From the NCBI GenBank assembly GCA_038380435.1, contig JAWZYU010000020.1, positions 48,144,307 through 48,208,306 of the forward strand: DNA of 64,000 nt, in the 5' to 3' direction. The first letter of the stretch is position 1. Each line of letters opens with the position of its first letter. Source of the DNA: Ryuthela nishihirai (Eukaryota > Arthropoda > Arachnida > Araneae > Heptathelidae). Both the position numbers and the translations under genes were made by a program. Shown piece by piece: positions 10,713 to 22,556 of the stretch. The notes beneath the pieces are model-generated. The model did no database searches. It had not been told where the DNA came from and was given only the letters and a program-made list of their open reading frames with translations.

Positions 10713-11690
10713 AGTTTTTATCTCGTTTAAAAAAGGAAAGTAGATACTAGTTTCACTTTCTTTGTCTATCCGGCTATAGACATCGAAATTTTTTGTTTGT
10801 AGTGATAAATAAAAATATTTTTATATTGAATAGGTATTGATGAAATATTACAATTCGCACTTTCGGAACCTTCCTATAGCTATAATTGCTCCCTCTAACG
10901 GTGGAAATAGTTGAAAATTCCAAAATTTCAATTGGATATTGCAAATGATGTATTTATGCAAGAAATTTGAAATTTTGGTGGTGGAATGTGAAGATCACAA
11001 AGTTTCCATTAGCAAAAATGTGTTGACCCCTTAGCCCGGAAGAGGAAAATTGCAACAGTTTCAAGAGATAAAGTTTGCTTTTAGAGATAAATTAGAAAAG
11101 TCTTTTTCTGTTGGATAAGTATTGATGAAATATTACGATTCGAACTTTCCCAATCTGCGAAAAACTATAATAGCGCCCTCTAACGATGAAAAAAATCGAA
11201 AATTCGCAAATTTTTACATATATTGCAAACGAAGTATTTATACTAAAAATTTGAAGCTTTGGTGGTGGAATGTGAAGGCCTTGGAGGTTCCTTGGAGTTT
11301 CCTTGGAGGCAATGAGTTGACCCTTTATGTCCAGGATGGGTGGGAAAAGCAGCTTTTTTTTCGAGAGATATTTGGACAACTCTTTTTTATTTGGATTGCT
11401 GTCTTTAGAGATCACTAAATATGGAAAGGACGAAACTTGTAACATGTTGCAAGTGATCTGTTTATGGTAGAAAGTTTTGAATTTCGGTGGGTTGTGAGAA
11501 GAGCAACTTTTTAAATTTAAGAAATAAAAAACAAATACTTTTTTATGTTGTATAATTACTAATAAGATACTACTATTTGCAATTTTTCCCATCATCCATT
11601 TGTTGGAATTAAAACTTTTAGAGAATAAAAAAGCAGGTAAACTATAAAACTTCAATTTCTTTGAAAATGGGAGTCTCATATGCGTCACAG
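10713..11690 (-). mobile_element. 290-bp-unit repeat element, inverted orientation
   Basis: The unit CCCTCTAACGGTGG at about 10891 recurs as GCCCTCTAACGATG at about 11175, a spacing near 285 bp, with a further partial unit to about 11690. The left edge TTTTATCTCGTTT with TATAGACATCGAA is the inverted terminal block seen at 39410-39480. The frames at 11092-11688 and 11122-11418 are translations of this repeat, not genes. Confidence 0.7.
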
Positions 11691-11989
11691 ATAGTATGCG
11701 TGTTTCTAGTTAATATGCTACTAGGAGTCGTTTAACTAATTACTTCATTTGTTAATTAATTATCATTATTGTCTTCTATCATTTGTTTTCCCATTTTTTA
11801 AACTGATTTTTAATTTATTTATTGCACTTTCAAAATGTGATATGTACTACAACAACCTAGTGAAGCTTCTGCCTTTGGGTTGTTTATATATTGATACATT
11901 TTAATGTAGAATTCGTATGATAATAAACTTGAACTTGAACTAATAAACTTAAACTTGAATACATTAAGTTAAGATGTATTTTTTTTCAG

Positions 11990-12202
11990 AAACTTGTGAA
12001 AAAATGTTCTGTGCCTATGGCTCCGAGTGTTTGGTAGATCAGGTGACAAAACAAGCTTATTGCCGGTGTCACGATACGTGTTCTGACGTGTTTGCACCTG
12101 TTTGTGGTAGTGATGGGATCACCTATTCCAGTGACTGTCAATTAAGGATAGCATCTTGCAATCAGCAGAGAAGGATATACGTGCATCACCAAGGACATTG
12201 CG
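11990..12202 (+). CDS. Exon encoding a follistatin-like/Kazal module (agrin-like extracellular matrix protein)
   Basis: This 213-bp internal exon is preceded by TATTTTTTTTCAG and followed by GTATGT. Both boundaries fall after the first base of a codon, so the exon is symmetric phase 1-1, as is usual for shuffled extracellular modules. The protein has two parts. The first is a follistatin-N-like segment of about 30 residues (CEKMFCAYGSEC then YCRCHDTC). The second is an atypical Kazal domain (PVCGSDGITYSSDCQLRIAS, then C...HHQGHC) with the C-x6-Y-x3-C spacing intact. Such modules occur in agrin, follistatin-like and tomoregulin-type secreted proteins, where Kazal folds bind proteases or growth factors or act as rods. 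Agrin-like is my best guess because of the FOLN-Kazal pairing. No other exon of the gene was recognised in the window. If one transcript crosses it, the flanking introns exceed 10 kb on the left and 50 kb on the right. There are no stops or frameshifts in the exon. Confidence 0.85.
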
Positions 12203-12287
12203 GTATGTGTAATGAAATAATTCCGAAGCAGAGATTCTTTCTAGTTTAATTATTTAAATGCCATTTATATTGCCATTGATATATGTA

Positions 12288-13079
12288 CACTGTGACAAAA
12301 ATTAAGTTACAGCCCTATTTATGTAAATGGGAAGCTAAGGTAGAAGATTTCTAAATTTTATGTTTTTTTTTTAATGTGAATGCAGATAGAGCTGAATTAA
12401 ATATGTCAAATCTCGATTTTTAAAGTTGGAATATTTAACAATAACAATGGCAAGTCTAAGAAATTATATAAAACAACAAACACTGAAAGATTAGGGGCGG
12501 GGGTGGCTCAGTCGGTATCGCGCCAGGCCCGTAATCTGCAGTTCCCAGGTTCGAGTCCCAGCTGGGTCAGCGTTGAGATTTATCTCCGCAAAATTCCCTG
12601 CCCACGGTAAGTAATGGACACCGATGGGCTTGGAAAGGCTGCCGTCCGTCTGATGTGACGTTAAGCCCGTGTGCGGGACAGCCATACCTGTGCACGTTAA
12701 AGAACAGCACAGGTATGGCTAACGTGCACAGAACCTTCGGGGTCCTTGTAAACTGGCCATTTAGCCCATGGTGTGCAAAATAAGTGCCGCTCAGAGGTAA
12801 AACAATCCAGCCAAACTGAAAGATTAATTTGCACAAAATTCTAAAATATACACTTATTTTTACTTATTATTTATGACTGGCACTGTTATATTTAAGTATT
12901 CAAATTTCCATAACTCATTAAATACTGAACGAATATTGTTGAAAATCGAGATATTGATATATTTGATTGAGATCTTTATTTGCTATCACATTTTTCAAAA
13001 CAAAAAACCTCTTTTAGAAGCTTCGACGTTAGTTATTTTTTCATATGAGGGGTTCTAACTTAACTTTTGCCCACCAGTA
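12288..13079. mobile_element. Mariner-like fold-back MITE hosting a SINE-A
   Basis: The left end is CACTGTGACAAAAATTAAGT and the right end, on the minus strand, TACTGGTGGGCAAAAGTTAA, with TA at 12286-12287 and 13080-13081. Inside, the arms share blocks such as AATCTCGATTTTTAAAGTTG near 12410 and its inverted match near 12940. SINE-A (12494-12814) lies within it; without the SINE the element is about 460 bp. Related sequence occurs at 34250-34740 and about 31600-32130. Confidence 0.68.
12482..12826 (+). mobile_element. SINE-A with target duplication and an internal templated inversion
   Basis: The SINE (12494-12814) is flanked by ACTGAAAGATTA at 12482-12493 and 12815-12826. The head and core are intact up to GCCATACCTGTGC (12681-12693). 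After a 13-base spacer the reverse complement GCACAGGTATGGC (12707-12719) follows, then TAACGTGCACAG, and the normal sequence resumes near the 3' end with about 130 bp missing. Confidence 0.92.
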
Positions 13080-13081
13080 TA

Positions 13082-16000
13082 GATAAATATATTGTAAAAT
13101 ATTTATATTTAAATTATATATATATATATTGTAATATTTGTATTTTAATTTTATTTACATTGTAAAATATATATTGCAATTTCACTTATATTGTAAAAAC
13201 GAATGAAATAAGTATTTCCAATAAGTGATAACAGTGTCTCTGGTATTTAACCCCTTCAGACACGAATTTTTTTTATATAAGCAAAATGTTTGTATTAAAT
13301 GTGATTTATGTTATGACCAAAGGAACAATAATATACAAAAATTAGTATTTAACATCATTTCGCTGAAATTCAGCATGTACATTATAATGTAGAATCCGTC
13401 CAAAAAGTTACAAAATTCTTATCTCAGAAAGCAGTAAAAAGGAACATAAAAAAAGATTTATAATTTATATATACTTTGTCATGATAAACACATCAAATAA
13501 ATACCCTTCTCCTCGTCAAACGTAGCAAAAGAGTTATTTTTTCATGTCAGACACAGCCATTTTTAATGTTATTTTATGTAGTTCCTATTACATCCACAGA
13601 TAGTACTAAATTCCAGCCCATTGTATACTAACTACACCTATAGATACGTCGGTCCCTGTGAAAACTGGATATTATAAAATGCTTTTTTAATAAAACTCTA
13701 TTAAAATGAAGGTGTTTTAATAAGACGAAATTTAGAATAACATCATACAACTGTCTACAACGTTATTGAAGCCAACAGTTCAGCATCACATTTCTGGATC
13801 CCGTCCCATCCCTTCACATACATCTTCGATAAGATAATTCAGTTTTGATGTTAAAATAAATGTATCATATGTATACACGAGAAGTAAAATATAATCAACA
13901 AAATTGAACTTTTTTGTCGTTTATATTGCACTTCCTCTAAACTATTAGCTCACAGCAAATATAATAGTTTTCTGTTAGGCCTGATGCTAAAATAGTTTGT
14001 GCACCACTGCTATATACCGAAGTTTTCTCTATACTTTGCAAATATTGGAATATCACAGGTCTGTGTTTAAAATGTTCTATAAAGTAATGTACACAAGGTC
14101 TGAAGGGGTTAAAAAAACAAGGAGAATATTTCCTCTAGGAATGAAATTAGAAGTCTTAAAAAGTATTGATACTGGAAATCGAAAGTTGTGAAAAATTGTG
14201 AGAACGTTTCGAATAAACGGAAGTGACTGGTAGTGCAAGAGCTATCAACTCGATCAGCTGGAATTAACTGATACCTACCATTAGGGTAAGCCTGCTAAAA
14301 TATTGTTCTAGTCAGTATTCTACAGGCCATGGATCAAGGTATATAGCAGTATTCGTCGTTTTATTTAATTTATATATTACAGAAGATCATGATGGAAACA
14401 GATGGTAAAGATACGAAAACAAACCCATAGAATTTGGCATGATTTAATTTTTTTTCCGGGGTAGGTATTTCTCAAGTATTGCTGATTTGTAGAAACATTT
14501 AGAGTACTTATTTTTAACCATATATGTGCAAATGAACATAGTCTCAGTTTATGCATCAGCTGTTACAGAAAAATTGGGTTCGCCTCTTAATGCTTTTTTT
14601 GTTGAAGTTATTGTTAGTTTGGGGACACAACTGCGATGTATCCAAATATATAAAAAACAAAATGAAAGTTTTGGTTTAAAACTTATAATTAATATATATT
14701 TATATCGTATATTACTAAAAATAATAAATACGATTAGTAAATGGATAATAAAATATTCATAATTATTATAATTATTACGCATATTATTAAAAGTAATTAT
14801 ATATATATATAATAAGTGAATTAATAATAAAGAGTAGAATTATTAAATTTTTAATAACTACCACTAATCTAAAGTATTTAAAAATAATAATATTTAATTG
14901 TTAGTCAAAACAGCCAAATGTTAAGTGTACACTCCTAATTGATTATCACTAAATATTAATTATATATACTAACGATATAGGTATTCTTGAATCTTTTCGT
15001 GATTGGAGTGAAATCATACCATTTTATATACCATTTCTACACCATAACTCTATGGCATGACGTTATTTAGAAATGTGTTTATATTTCTTTGTAAATATTC
15101 ATGTGAAATCTCCAGCCATTCTGCTCCTAGTCTGCAACTCAAATTATACATGCAAAAGGAGTTTAAACATCATTAAATTCAAAGAGCAACTAAGTACCTC
15201 AACAAGTGACGTTTACGTTCTTTAATCTTATCGTTGAATATTGCAGCAACATCGGAAACGAGCAGCGTGGCATCGCTCCCTTATCATTTATTTATGTTTT
15301 TTGACATTTGTTCCTCTCGTGCACTTTAGAGATATGCTCGTGGGCCACACTTAGTGACGCGAGCTGTATTAATCCATTAGCGGAGAGTGGAAGAAGACGA
15401 CTCCCGGGAAGCGGCATTACCATAGCTTGGATGCTGTTGTGTCATTAGTATGTAGGAGAAGGTCTTTTACAAAATAGAATTAACACAGCATGTGTTAAAT
15501 CATTAACATGTGAGTGGCGACTACTTGGAAATTGGCGCTAATGCAATCAGACCTTCAGTACTATTCAGAGCAGGTGGATGGTTCGTGAGAAACCGGCACC
15601 AGATGCCGGAGTTGGTGAGGGATGTTAAGTGAGAGTCAGCATTGGGATCACAGGAAAGGGAGGATGCAGATCAACTAAACTTATGGTGATGGAATAACAA
15701 GAAAATTGATGTTGAATGGCGTAATGGTTTGGGACTGACAATCAAAGGGAATGGTGAGGGCAACGGAGATATAGGGGAGGCCAAAAAAATATGATTATGC
15801 AGAGAATTACATGTAAATAGAATAAATGAATTTAAACATGGTAAGCAATAAATGCCTCCATGTAATGAATTCGATTAATTCATGATATATTAGGGTAAAT
15901 GTATTTTTACGTATGGTAATGTTATGCTGACAGTGATCCTTTCAATTGAAGGGCGTTTGCTGAAAAGATTGGGGAATAATTATTACTTCAATGTAAATGC

Positions 16001-16980
16001 TGGCCAATTTAAGCCTCTGTTTTAAACACCTACTGTAGAAAATGATGCATAATGTACAACTGTGTGTACCTATCAACTATCAGGAATCCATTTTACACTC
16101 CATTGTATGCTGCACATTTGGATGAGGTGGAGGTTTTTAAGATGTTTGTGCTAAGAACATTCGAAATTTTTAAAAGCTTTAATGATATAAAACGTTAATA
16201 AATAATTTGCGACTAGTCAGAAATTTGTTTTGAAATATTTGATAATGAAGAAAGTTAGGTCGAATTGGAAGATGATAAGCTTTCTAAGTCTAAATTGTAA
16301 AATTGATGCTACAATATAGGACATTTCAGATGAATATAACATAAAGATATTAATTAAGTTTTTTACTATTTAATATATTTAATTTATCTTAAACACCATG
16401 ATATTTATAACACTCTGATCGCCCGTAAGTACATGGATAGCATCATCCATCAGTTACTGATCCCACATCTCTTTATTATACCCAGGGACATGCTCCAGCA
16501 TCACAATACTTATTCTAACACAGCTTTCAACCTTTGACAATGACACTTGACAACACTGACTCTACGAGCAACGTAATGTTATGCCTTCCTGGCTAAAACT
16601 TTTATCATGGTGATGGACTTTATCAGACTATACTACGAGTATATTGCTTGAATCTATAGTGTGAGTTTCCATTGTTACATTTGTAAATGATAACGATGTT
16701 ACTGCGTGTTCAATTACAAAATAATGTATTATTGTGGTCAGTTTCTATGTCTAGTTTCCGCCCAAGAGGTGGCACCGAACCACATGTACCTGCCGAATCC
16801 AAGTTTATAATCGCTCGTTAGTTGGAGTTAAACTAAATTCGGAGATCTCACTAGGAAAGGAAAAATTGATATGTTTTCTCTTCCAAATTAGCAACTAAGG
16901 CTATAGTGCTCCAAACGAGATAAAAAATAAAGGGTAAACGACAAAGAACTAACAACAAAAATTAATTGAAACACCAATTC
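13082..16980. other. Long anonymous, mostly AT-rich stretch
   Basis: No gene is seen. 13080-13200 and 14690-14900 are very AT-rich with alternating TA runs. 15240-15790 is GC-richer and holds two partly similar blocks, around 15365-15420 and 15495-15550 (CATTAGCGGAGAGTGG against CATTAACATGTGAGTGGC). I found no open frame there. The frames at 14526-14782 lie on both strands of low-complexity DNA and are not credible. Confidence 0.5.
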
Positions 16981-17352
16981 AGGGCAGGCGTTGGCTCAGT
17001 TGGTAGCATGCCAGGATAGTAATCTACAGTTCCGAGGTCCGAATCCCAACTCTGCCAACTTTGAAATTTATCTCCGCTAAAGCTAAATTATCTATTCTCG
17101 TTGAGAAAGGGGACACCAATGGGCTTGGAAAAGTCCTGTCTGTCTGATGGGACCTTACACTTTGGCCTCGGGTTCATTAGTGCACATTAAAGAACACACT
17201 GTATGACTTTGAGGGGGGGGGGGCTTTCACCTATTTTCTAAGAGCCGTCCAGTGGATTTATTCCCCAACTTTTCTGCTCTCTTGGGGTCCTGTGTCCTGG
17301 ACATTTAGCTTACTGTGCGCACGAAAATGCTACTTAGAAAAAAAACGATACG
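16981..17352 (+). mobile_element. SINE-A, old copy
   Basis: The head has TTGGCTCAGTTGGTAGCATG and the body GGGGACACCAATGGGCTTGG and GCACATTAAAGAACACAC. A run of G follows near 17211, and the 3' end is degraded. It is highly diverged. A possible minus-strand 3' fragment lies near 17582-17625. Confidence 0.85.
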
Positions 17353-18130
17353 GATATCGGAACATAATACACGAAAATGCCACTTAAGAGATAAAACAAT
17401 CGAAATCACTAAACTTCCCATCTAGTTATTTGACTATTAATAAGGCATTAAGACATTGCTGATGAATTATTGGATATCGTGATGTGATAGGAACGAGTAC
17501 CGGGTATATCTAAACCTAAACCTCATCCATCTTACTTCACTCACTAACGAGACGTGAAATTTTTTGTTGTGTGATAAATGACAACTGGCTAAACCACATT
17601 TATGTGGACCCAAAGGGCTCAAATTGTTTTCTGATTGATAAAAACATGATTGGCACTAATGAAAAAGAGTCTTAATCAGATGGGAAAAATAGACTTATGT
17701 CTCATTATCCAAAATAGACTTGAGTCTCTTGTCTGTAATATGTGATTGTAGCAAGCAATTTTTGAATAAACTCGTATCGATTGTTTCCTATAATTTTAAA
17801 GAAAACTTTAGTATTTTTTTGCTTAATATGTTCATATGTTTAATTTGTAGGTAATTGTGTATGTTGCTATGTCTTACGAACCGTAGCTGATCCAAAGCAT
17901 TTATTCTGAAAAGTCTGTACTGGGGTGTAGTGTTGTCTTGTTCGCATACCCCCATACTGGGCTTGCATATGTAATAGTAGGTCGGAGTATATTCAACAAA
18001 TTACCATTGTTAAATTTTTACTATACTAATTATTACTATAAATTTATGGGTAGACTTTAATTAACGAATTAAATAGCAGGATCTTTGCATAACATAAAAA
18101 CAACAAGATTTTATTGGTTTAGTCATTAAC
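17353..18130. other. Anonymous sequence
   Basis: I see no gene. The GC-richer piece at 17930-17985 (GGGGTGTAG ... CATACCCCCATACTGGG) can form a weak stem but has no recognisable identity. Confidence 0.45.
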
Positions 18131-18134
18131 CATC

Positions 18135-18377
18135 TGGGTTTTTGTTTTATCCCTGAACGGCACTTTTTTGTGCACAATGGTCTAAATGGCCAGGTCACAA
18201 TGACTCCAAGGATTCAAAGAAGGTTGGGGAAAGGGGACCACTGGATAGCTATTAGAATAGAGATGGTAACCTACATCAAGGCCATCAAGTCTGTTCTTTA
18301 ACGTGCACAGGGTATGGCTCTCCCGTTCAGGAGACGACAGCTTAACATCCCATCCGACGGACGGCGGCCTTTCCAGT
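18135..18377 (-). mobile_element. SINE-A, 5'-truncated old copy
   Basis: The minus-strand 3' end and core are recognisable (GTTTTATCCCTGAACGGCAC, TTCTTTAACGTGCACAGGGT, CATCCCATCCGACGGACGGC). The tRNA head is absent. Confidence 0.87.
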
Positions 18378-18594
18378 TATCGATGGGAAAAGTTTTCAAG
18401 GACATAGGTTTGCGCCAAACTTTTTATCTTTCACAACATATCTTCAGTATTTTATTTGTTTAATGTTTGTGTTTAAACTTAGTACTATTGATCGTCAGAG
18501 AGATTAACAAGTATATGTGAAATCCTGTTTTATTAACTTGAAAGAAAAAACATCTATACAAGTCGAACAAAAGGAAACATTGAACTGAAATAAT

Positions 18595-18960
18595 AATAAG
18601 AGAGTAAAGAATAACGCTATGACTTAAAGTTAATAAAGATAGAAATACTCGAGGAGAAAAGGCAAAAGTTTCAAGAAACTGAGAATAAGGGGAAAAAAAG
18701 GGAAGAAATGAAAAAAAAAAAAAACTGGCAAAGAGAGCTGGTGATGTGGAAATGCAAAAGGAAAGAAGTAAATCATTTGATGAAAAAAAAGGAAAACGTT
18801 GGAATAGTCAGAACAGAAAAATTCCCACGGAACGAAATGAAATAAGAACTGACATTGAATACAGAATAAGCAAGTTTGGGAAGATTTAAAATGAAAAAAA
18901 AAATACTCACTGAACTGCAAATATTTGAAAAAAGAACAGAGTAGGAATATGGCCGAGAAA
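18595..18960. other. Strand-asymmetric purine-rich tract
   Basis: The + strand is dominated by A and G for about 360 bp, with several runs of eight or more A. The 112-codon minus-strand frame here (Phe/Leu/Ser-rich) is a by-product of this composition and not a gene. Confidence 0.6.
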
Positions 18961-19369
18961 TATTTCAATCCTTATTCAAGAAAAAAAAATAAGGTAAAAA
19001 ATACATCACATTTTTAAAGTAATCGATAAAAGGAGATATACTGGAGAGTTTTTATTACTTCTGGATGCTTTCTTTCTGTTCTTCATTAAATATGCGAGAA
19101 AAGACCTCCGTGACTAAACGAGATGTGAGTCTCTTCTTAATTCAAAAGGCTTAGTGAAAGGGAATTCAGAGCAAGATGCATCGGGGATATGAAATAGCGT
19201 TGGTATTTCGACGTGGTTTGTTGTTTAATATCAATAAGAATGCGAGCAGATTCCATGTTTTTGTTCTATTCACTGATAAATCTCACAGGTTGACTAAGGC
19301 AAAAAAGAAAAGGCTATAATTGGAAATTCCAGAGATCTATTACGTGCTGTGATAGTCAAATCTTACTAT

Positions 19370-20250
19370 CTAAAAGGGGGCAAGTTTAGGTTTCGTTCGA
19401 TTGCGAATAAACCATACTCTCATAAGACAAATACGCTGAATTGCATGAAATCCAGTCAGTTCTAATATTTTGTGGAACATAGGAAGCCCAGAACCAGAAA
19501 GATTTAAATGGGTCACAAGAAATACACTCGGTTTTAATGTTTGGTGGGGCATTGGAAGCTTAGAGTCAAGAAAGATTTACACTGCATTAGTAAAAAAACC
19601 CATTAAAATTGTAATTTTCCGGAAGAAAATAAAAATCTCGTTATCACGAGGTCAAAGACTGAATCAAGAATAATGCAATAATGTTAGCATTCACGGAATA
19701 TAAAGAACCTCAATGTAAGAAGAGTGTAGACTTGAAAATCCATTATTATTAGGGTTACGGGGATTGTAAGGAAGCTAACAATCTAAGGGACGTAGGATCA
19801 CAAGGAATTCAGTAACGTTGGTATTTCTGGATTGCAAAAACGCGGTGTCAGAAAGATTTAAACGTGACAACAAAGAATCCAGTGCGATTATATTATAGGG
19901 AATGTTGAGAAAGCTTAGGATAATGAAATTGCGGAAGCATAAGGATGTAAATGCGATTCAGAAAAATTCCATACTGAACTGTTGGTAATAAAATATTGTA
20001 AAAAAAATCATTATCAGAAGGATATAAGCGCAATTTCAAATAATCCAGCATTGTTAATGTTACAGGGAGTGTAAAAAAACTCAAGATCAGGATACGAATG
20101 GATAACAAATAATCCTGTACTGTAAATATTTCGCAGATTTGAAAGAAACTTAGGATCAGAGAATACTGAAAAATTCAGTGTGGTCACTATTAAGAAGATC
20201 TAAGGAAATTCGTGAGTAATTAGGTGTAAAGGTAATCCTAAAATTAAAAG
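19370..20250 (+). repeat. Eroded tandem array, unit roughly 70-100 bp
   Basis: A degenerate unit recurs head to tail: AATCCAGT.CTGTTAATATT, then GGGA.TGTAAGGAAGCT, then AGGATCAGAAAGATTTAAA, then a GACAACAA-like link. At least eight versions are recognisable between 19440 and 20250. Isolated units also appear at 21250-21340 and 23770-23860. Spacing varies because of indels. Confidence 0.6.
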
Positions 20251-20265
20251 TCTTGTTCTGTAAGT

Positions 20266-20400
20266 ACAGGAGGCCCCAGTTATCCGTGGTTATTGGGATC
20301 GTAAAACACCACTTAAAGCAAATCCCATTTAAAAGGGATTTTGGGGGGGAATTCCCTCCCTATTTTTTTCATAAAGAAATAATCTAAATAGTGGCTAAAA
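20266..20400 (+). mobile_element. Possible pogo/Tigger-type DNA transposon end
   Basis: TACAGGAGGCCCCAGTTATC followed by CGTGG resembles pogo/Tigger terminal repeats beside a TA site. No matching right end was found, so this is at best a solo end. Confidence 0.35.
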
Positions 20401-20860
20401 GGACCAGATCCTCTGTATCCCCCTCTTCGGGATAATGGGTGAAAACTCAATGACTTTGAAATAAAAATGCTATTCTTATTTACCTACGATTCAGATTATT
20501 CCGTGATAGGTTTCTATTTTGCAAAGAACAAGTCTAAAGTTGTAGGGTTCCAGCTTGCATTTTTACATGCAGAATTGCTTTGTAGCATAACAAAACTTCT
20601 CGTAGCTCACCTTCAACTTTGGCAGAATGATCATAGAAAGGATCATGGTTCCTAAAATAAAGGATTCCTTCAATTCATGGTTTCTTCGTCAATTTTACTA
20701 AAGACTTATCTTAAAACTTTAATGTTAACCTCTTTTTTTAAACTGAAATAACATTGTTCTCGTCATTTATGGTTCAAGGATGTGATCCTTGGAAGTGAGG
20801 GGGAATTTTTACGCAGAGCTCCTCAATAATTTGTCATCGTATATGCGGGAAAAGGAAAAC
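20401..20860. other. Anonymous sequence right of the possible pogo end
   Basis: I see no supported gene. The frame at 20467-20655 has no recognisable motif. Confidence 0.45.
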
Positions 20861-21222
20861 GAGAGGGGAAAGAGTATCAATCGGTAGCACGCCAGGCTGG
20901 TAAGCTGCAGTTCCCAGGTTCGGGTCCCTGCTCGATCTCCGTAAAACTTCCCGCTCTGCCCTCGGCGAATAGGGCCCAGTGATGGGTTTGGAAAGATCGC
21001 CATCCATCGGATGGAACATTAAGCCATGGCTCCCTGTGCAGATTAAGAACATACTGGATGCCCTTGATGGGAGGATATCATCTGTCCCCTAACAGCTGCT
21101 CTGTTTCCCCTGCTTCAATCTTCTCTGAGCTTTTCGGGTCTTTGTTACCTAGCCATATTACCCATTTGGCCAATTGTTTTGCAGAAACGTGCCGCTCAAA
21201 GGTAAAACAACCCATCCCAACA
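20861..21222 (+). mobile_element. SINE-A, old copy
   Basis: The head keeps ATCGGTAGCACGCCAGGCTG and CCAGGTTCGGGTCC. The core is altered (GGATGGAACATTAAGCC) and the tail AAAACAACCCATCCCAACAC remains. It inserted next to remnants of the eroded tandem array, whose unit resumes at 21250. Confidence 0.87.
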
Positions 21223-21360
21223 CAACTCAAACGTGACCTCCTATATTACTAAAATTGTAAGGAAGTCGGGATCAGGAGGATACTGACTTGGAAGGAAACT
21301 CAAGATTAGAAAATTTATAGAGTGGTTTTAAAAGAATCCAATCTAATGATAATAATAATC

Positions 21361-22556
21361 CATTCAGGGTTAGTGCATGTTGATATCATATCCCCCCGAG
21401 TTTGGTAGTTTTCACTGGACATGTCCCGCGCTTAGCCTGATTGAGAAGACCGAAATCTATTTTTAACAGATTTCGAGAAACAATATTTCAAATTATGAAA
21501 AATTTGGTAGCCCGGTCCAAGTCACCGTAAATAGGAGGGGTTCACGCAACTCACTAAGAAATATTAATTTTAAATACATTAGTAATTATTATTTAAATTA
21601 CAATGATAATATTTAATTGGTAGATATATATTTTAAAATTCAGTAATTGATGTGAAAGATTCAATAATATCTTAATGAAGTTGCAATACATAAATAATTT
21701 TATTTCACATCATTTTAAATTAAATCGTCTATAGTTGAATTTTAGGGGAATTAGATTATCACATTGGCTCGCGCTGGACACTGAAACAGCCGGGATAAGG
21801 GTTTGAATACGGGGATGTCATGATCGTTAGGTTTCTCATGTGTGTTGTGATTGTTCTTCACTGTACAATTGCTCAATTCTAGATATTTAAGAAAATCATC
21901 CTATTTTCTTCCTTTTATTTGACAGCTATCTATATTCGATCTTAATTAGATGGTCCTGGTCAAGGCGACTTTAATACACCAGTCCTGGACAGCCTTGAAC
22001 GAAAGAGGGAAGAAAGAAGGAAATTTAATTATGCATAAATGTAATTGATCATGTAATTGATTTAATTGGTCAAAATTTTAAGTTAAACCCATTTATTTTA
22101 AAAGTTATTAAAATAAAGTAATTTATTCATTGGGATTTTATTAAAATATTTGAGAATATTATAAAACTATTTGTCAGATTTTTAAAAATAAATATCTACC
22201 AGTTGATTTTTAGAAATTGAATTATCATTAAAACGGTAATTTCTTTTAAAGTTAGGTGTAGTGGTATGCAGTACCCAGGCGTGTTGTATCAAGGTGGCCT
22301 TGTTCTGGTCACAGATTTCATACATGGTATAACATTTTGTAACCCTTGTTTGTGCTAGAAATACAAGCTCCACCTAAAAAAGAGCCGAATTTTAGATTCT
22401 TAATTTTTTTCACAATTTTCAACTTCATTTTTAACAATTTTTAAAGCTTGTAGATTGAAGAGATTAACTCTTTTCGACTCTCTCTACTCGTAATATCTCA
22501 ATACTTCAATGCAATACTTACCTTTCAAAATAAATATTTCTTGTGAGTTTTTTCAA
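21361..22556. other. AT-rich anonymous sequence
   Basis: I see no gene. Some blocks (for example near 21770-21850 and 22248-22380) are GC-richer and could be old SINEs, but they lack a clear A-box/B-box pair or a shared body. Confidence 0.45.

Noticed and set aside
11092..11688. 198-codon minus-strand frame
   Set aside because: It lies wholly in the 290-bp-unit repeat, and the protein is low-complexity with no domain.
18630..18968. Phe/Leu-rich 112-codon frame resembling a membrane protein
   Set aside because: It is explained by the purine-rich tract on the opposite strand.
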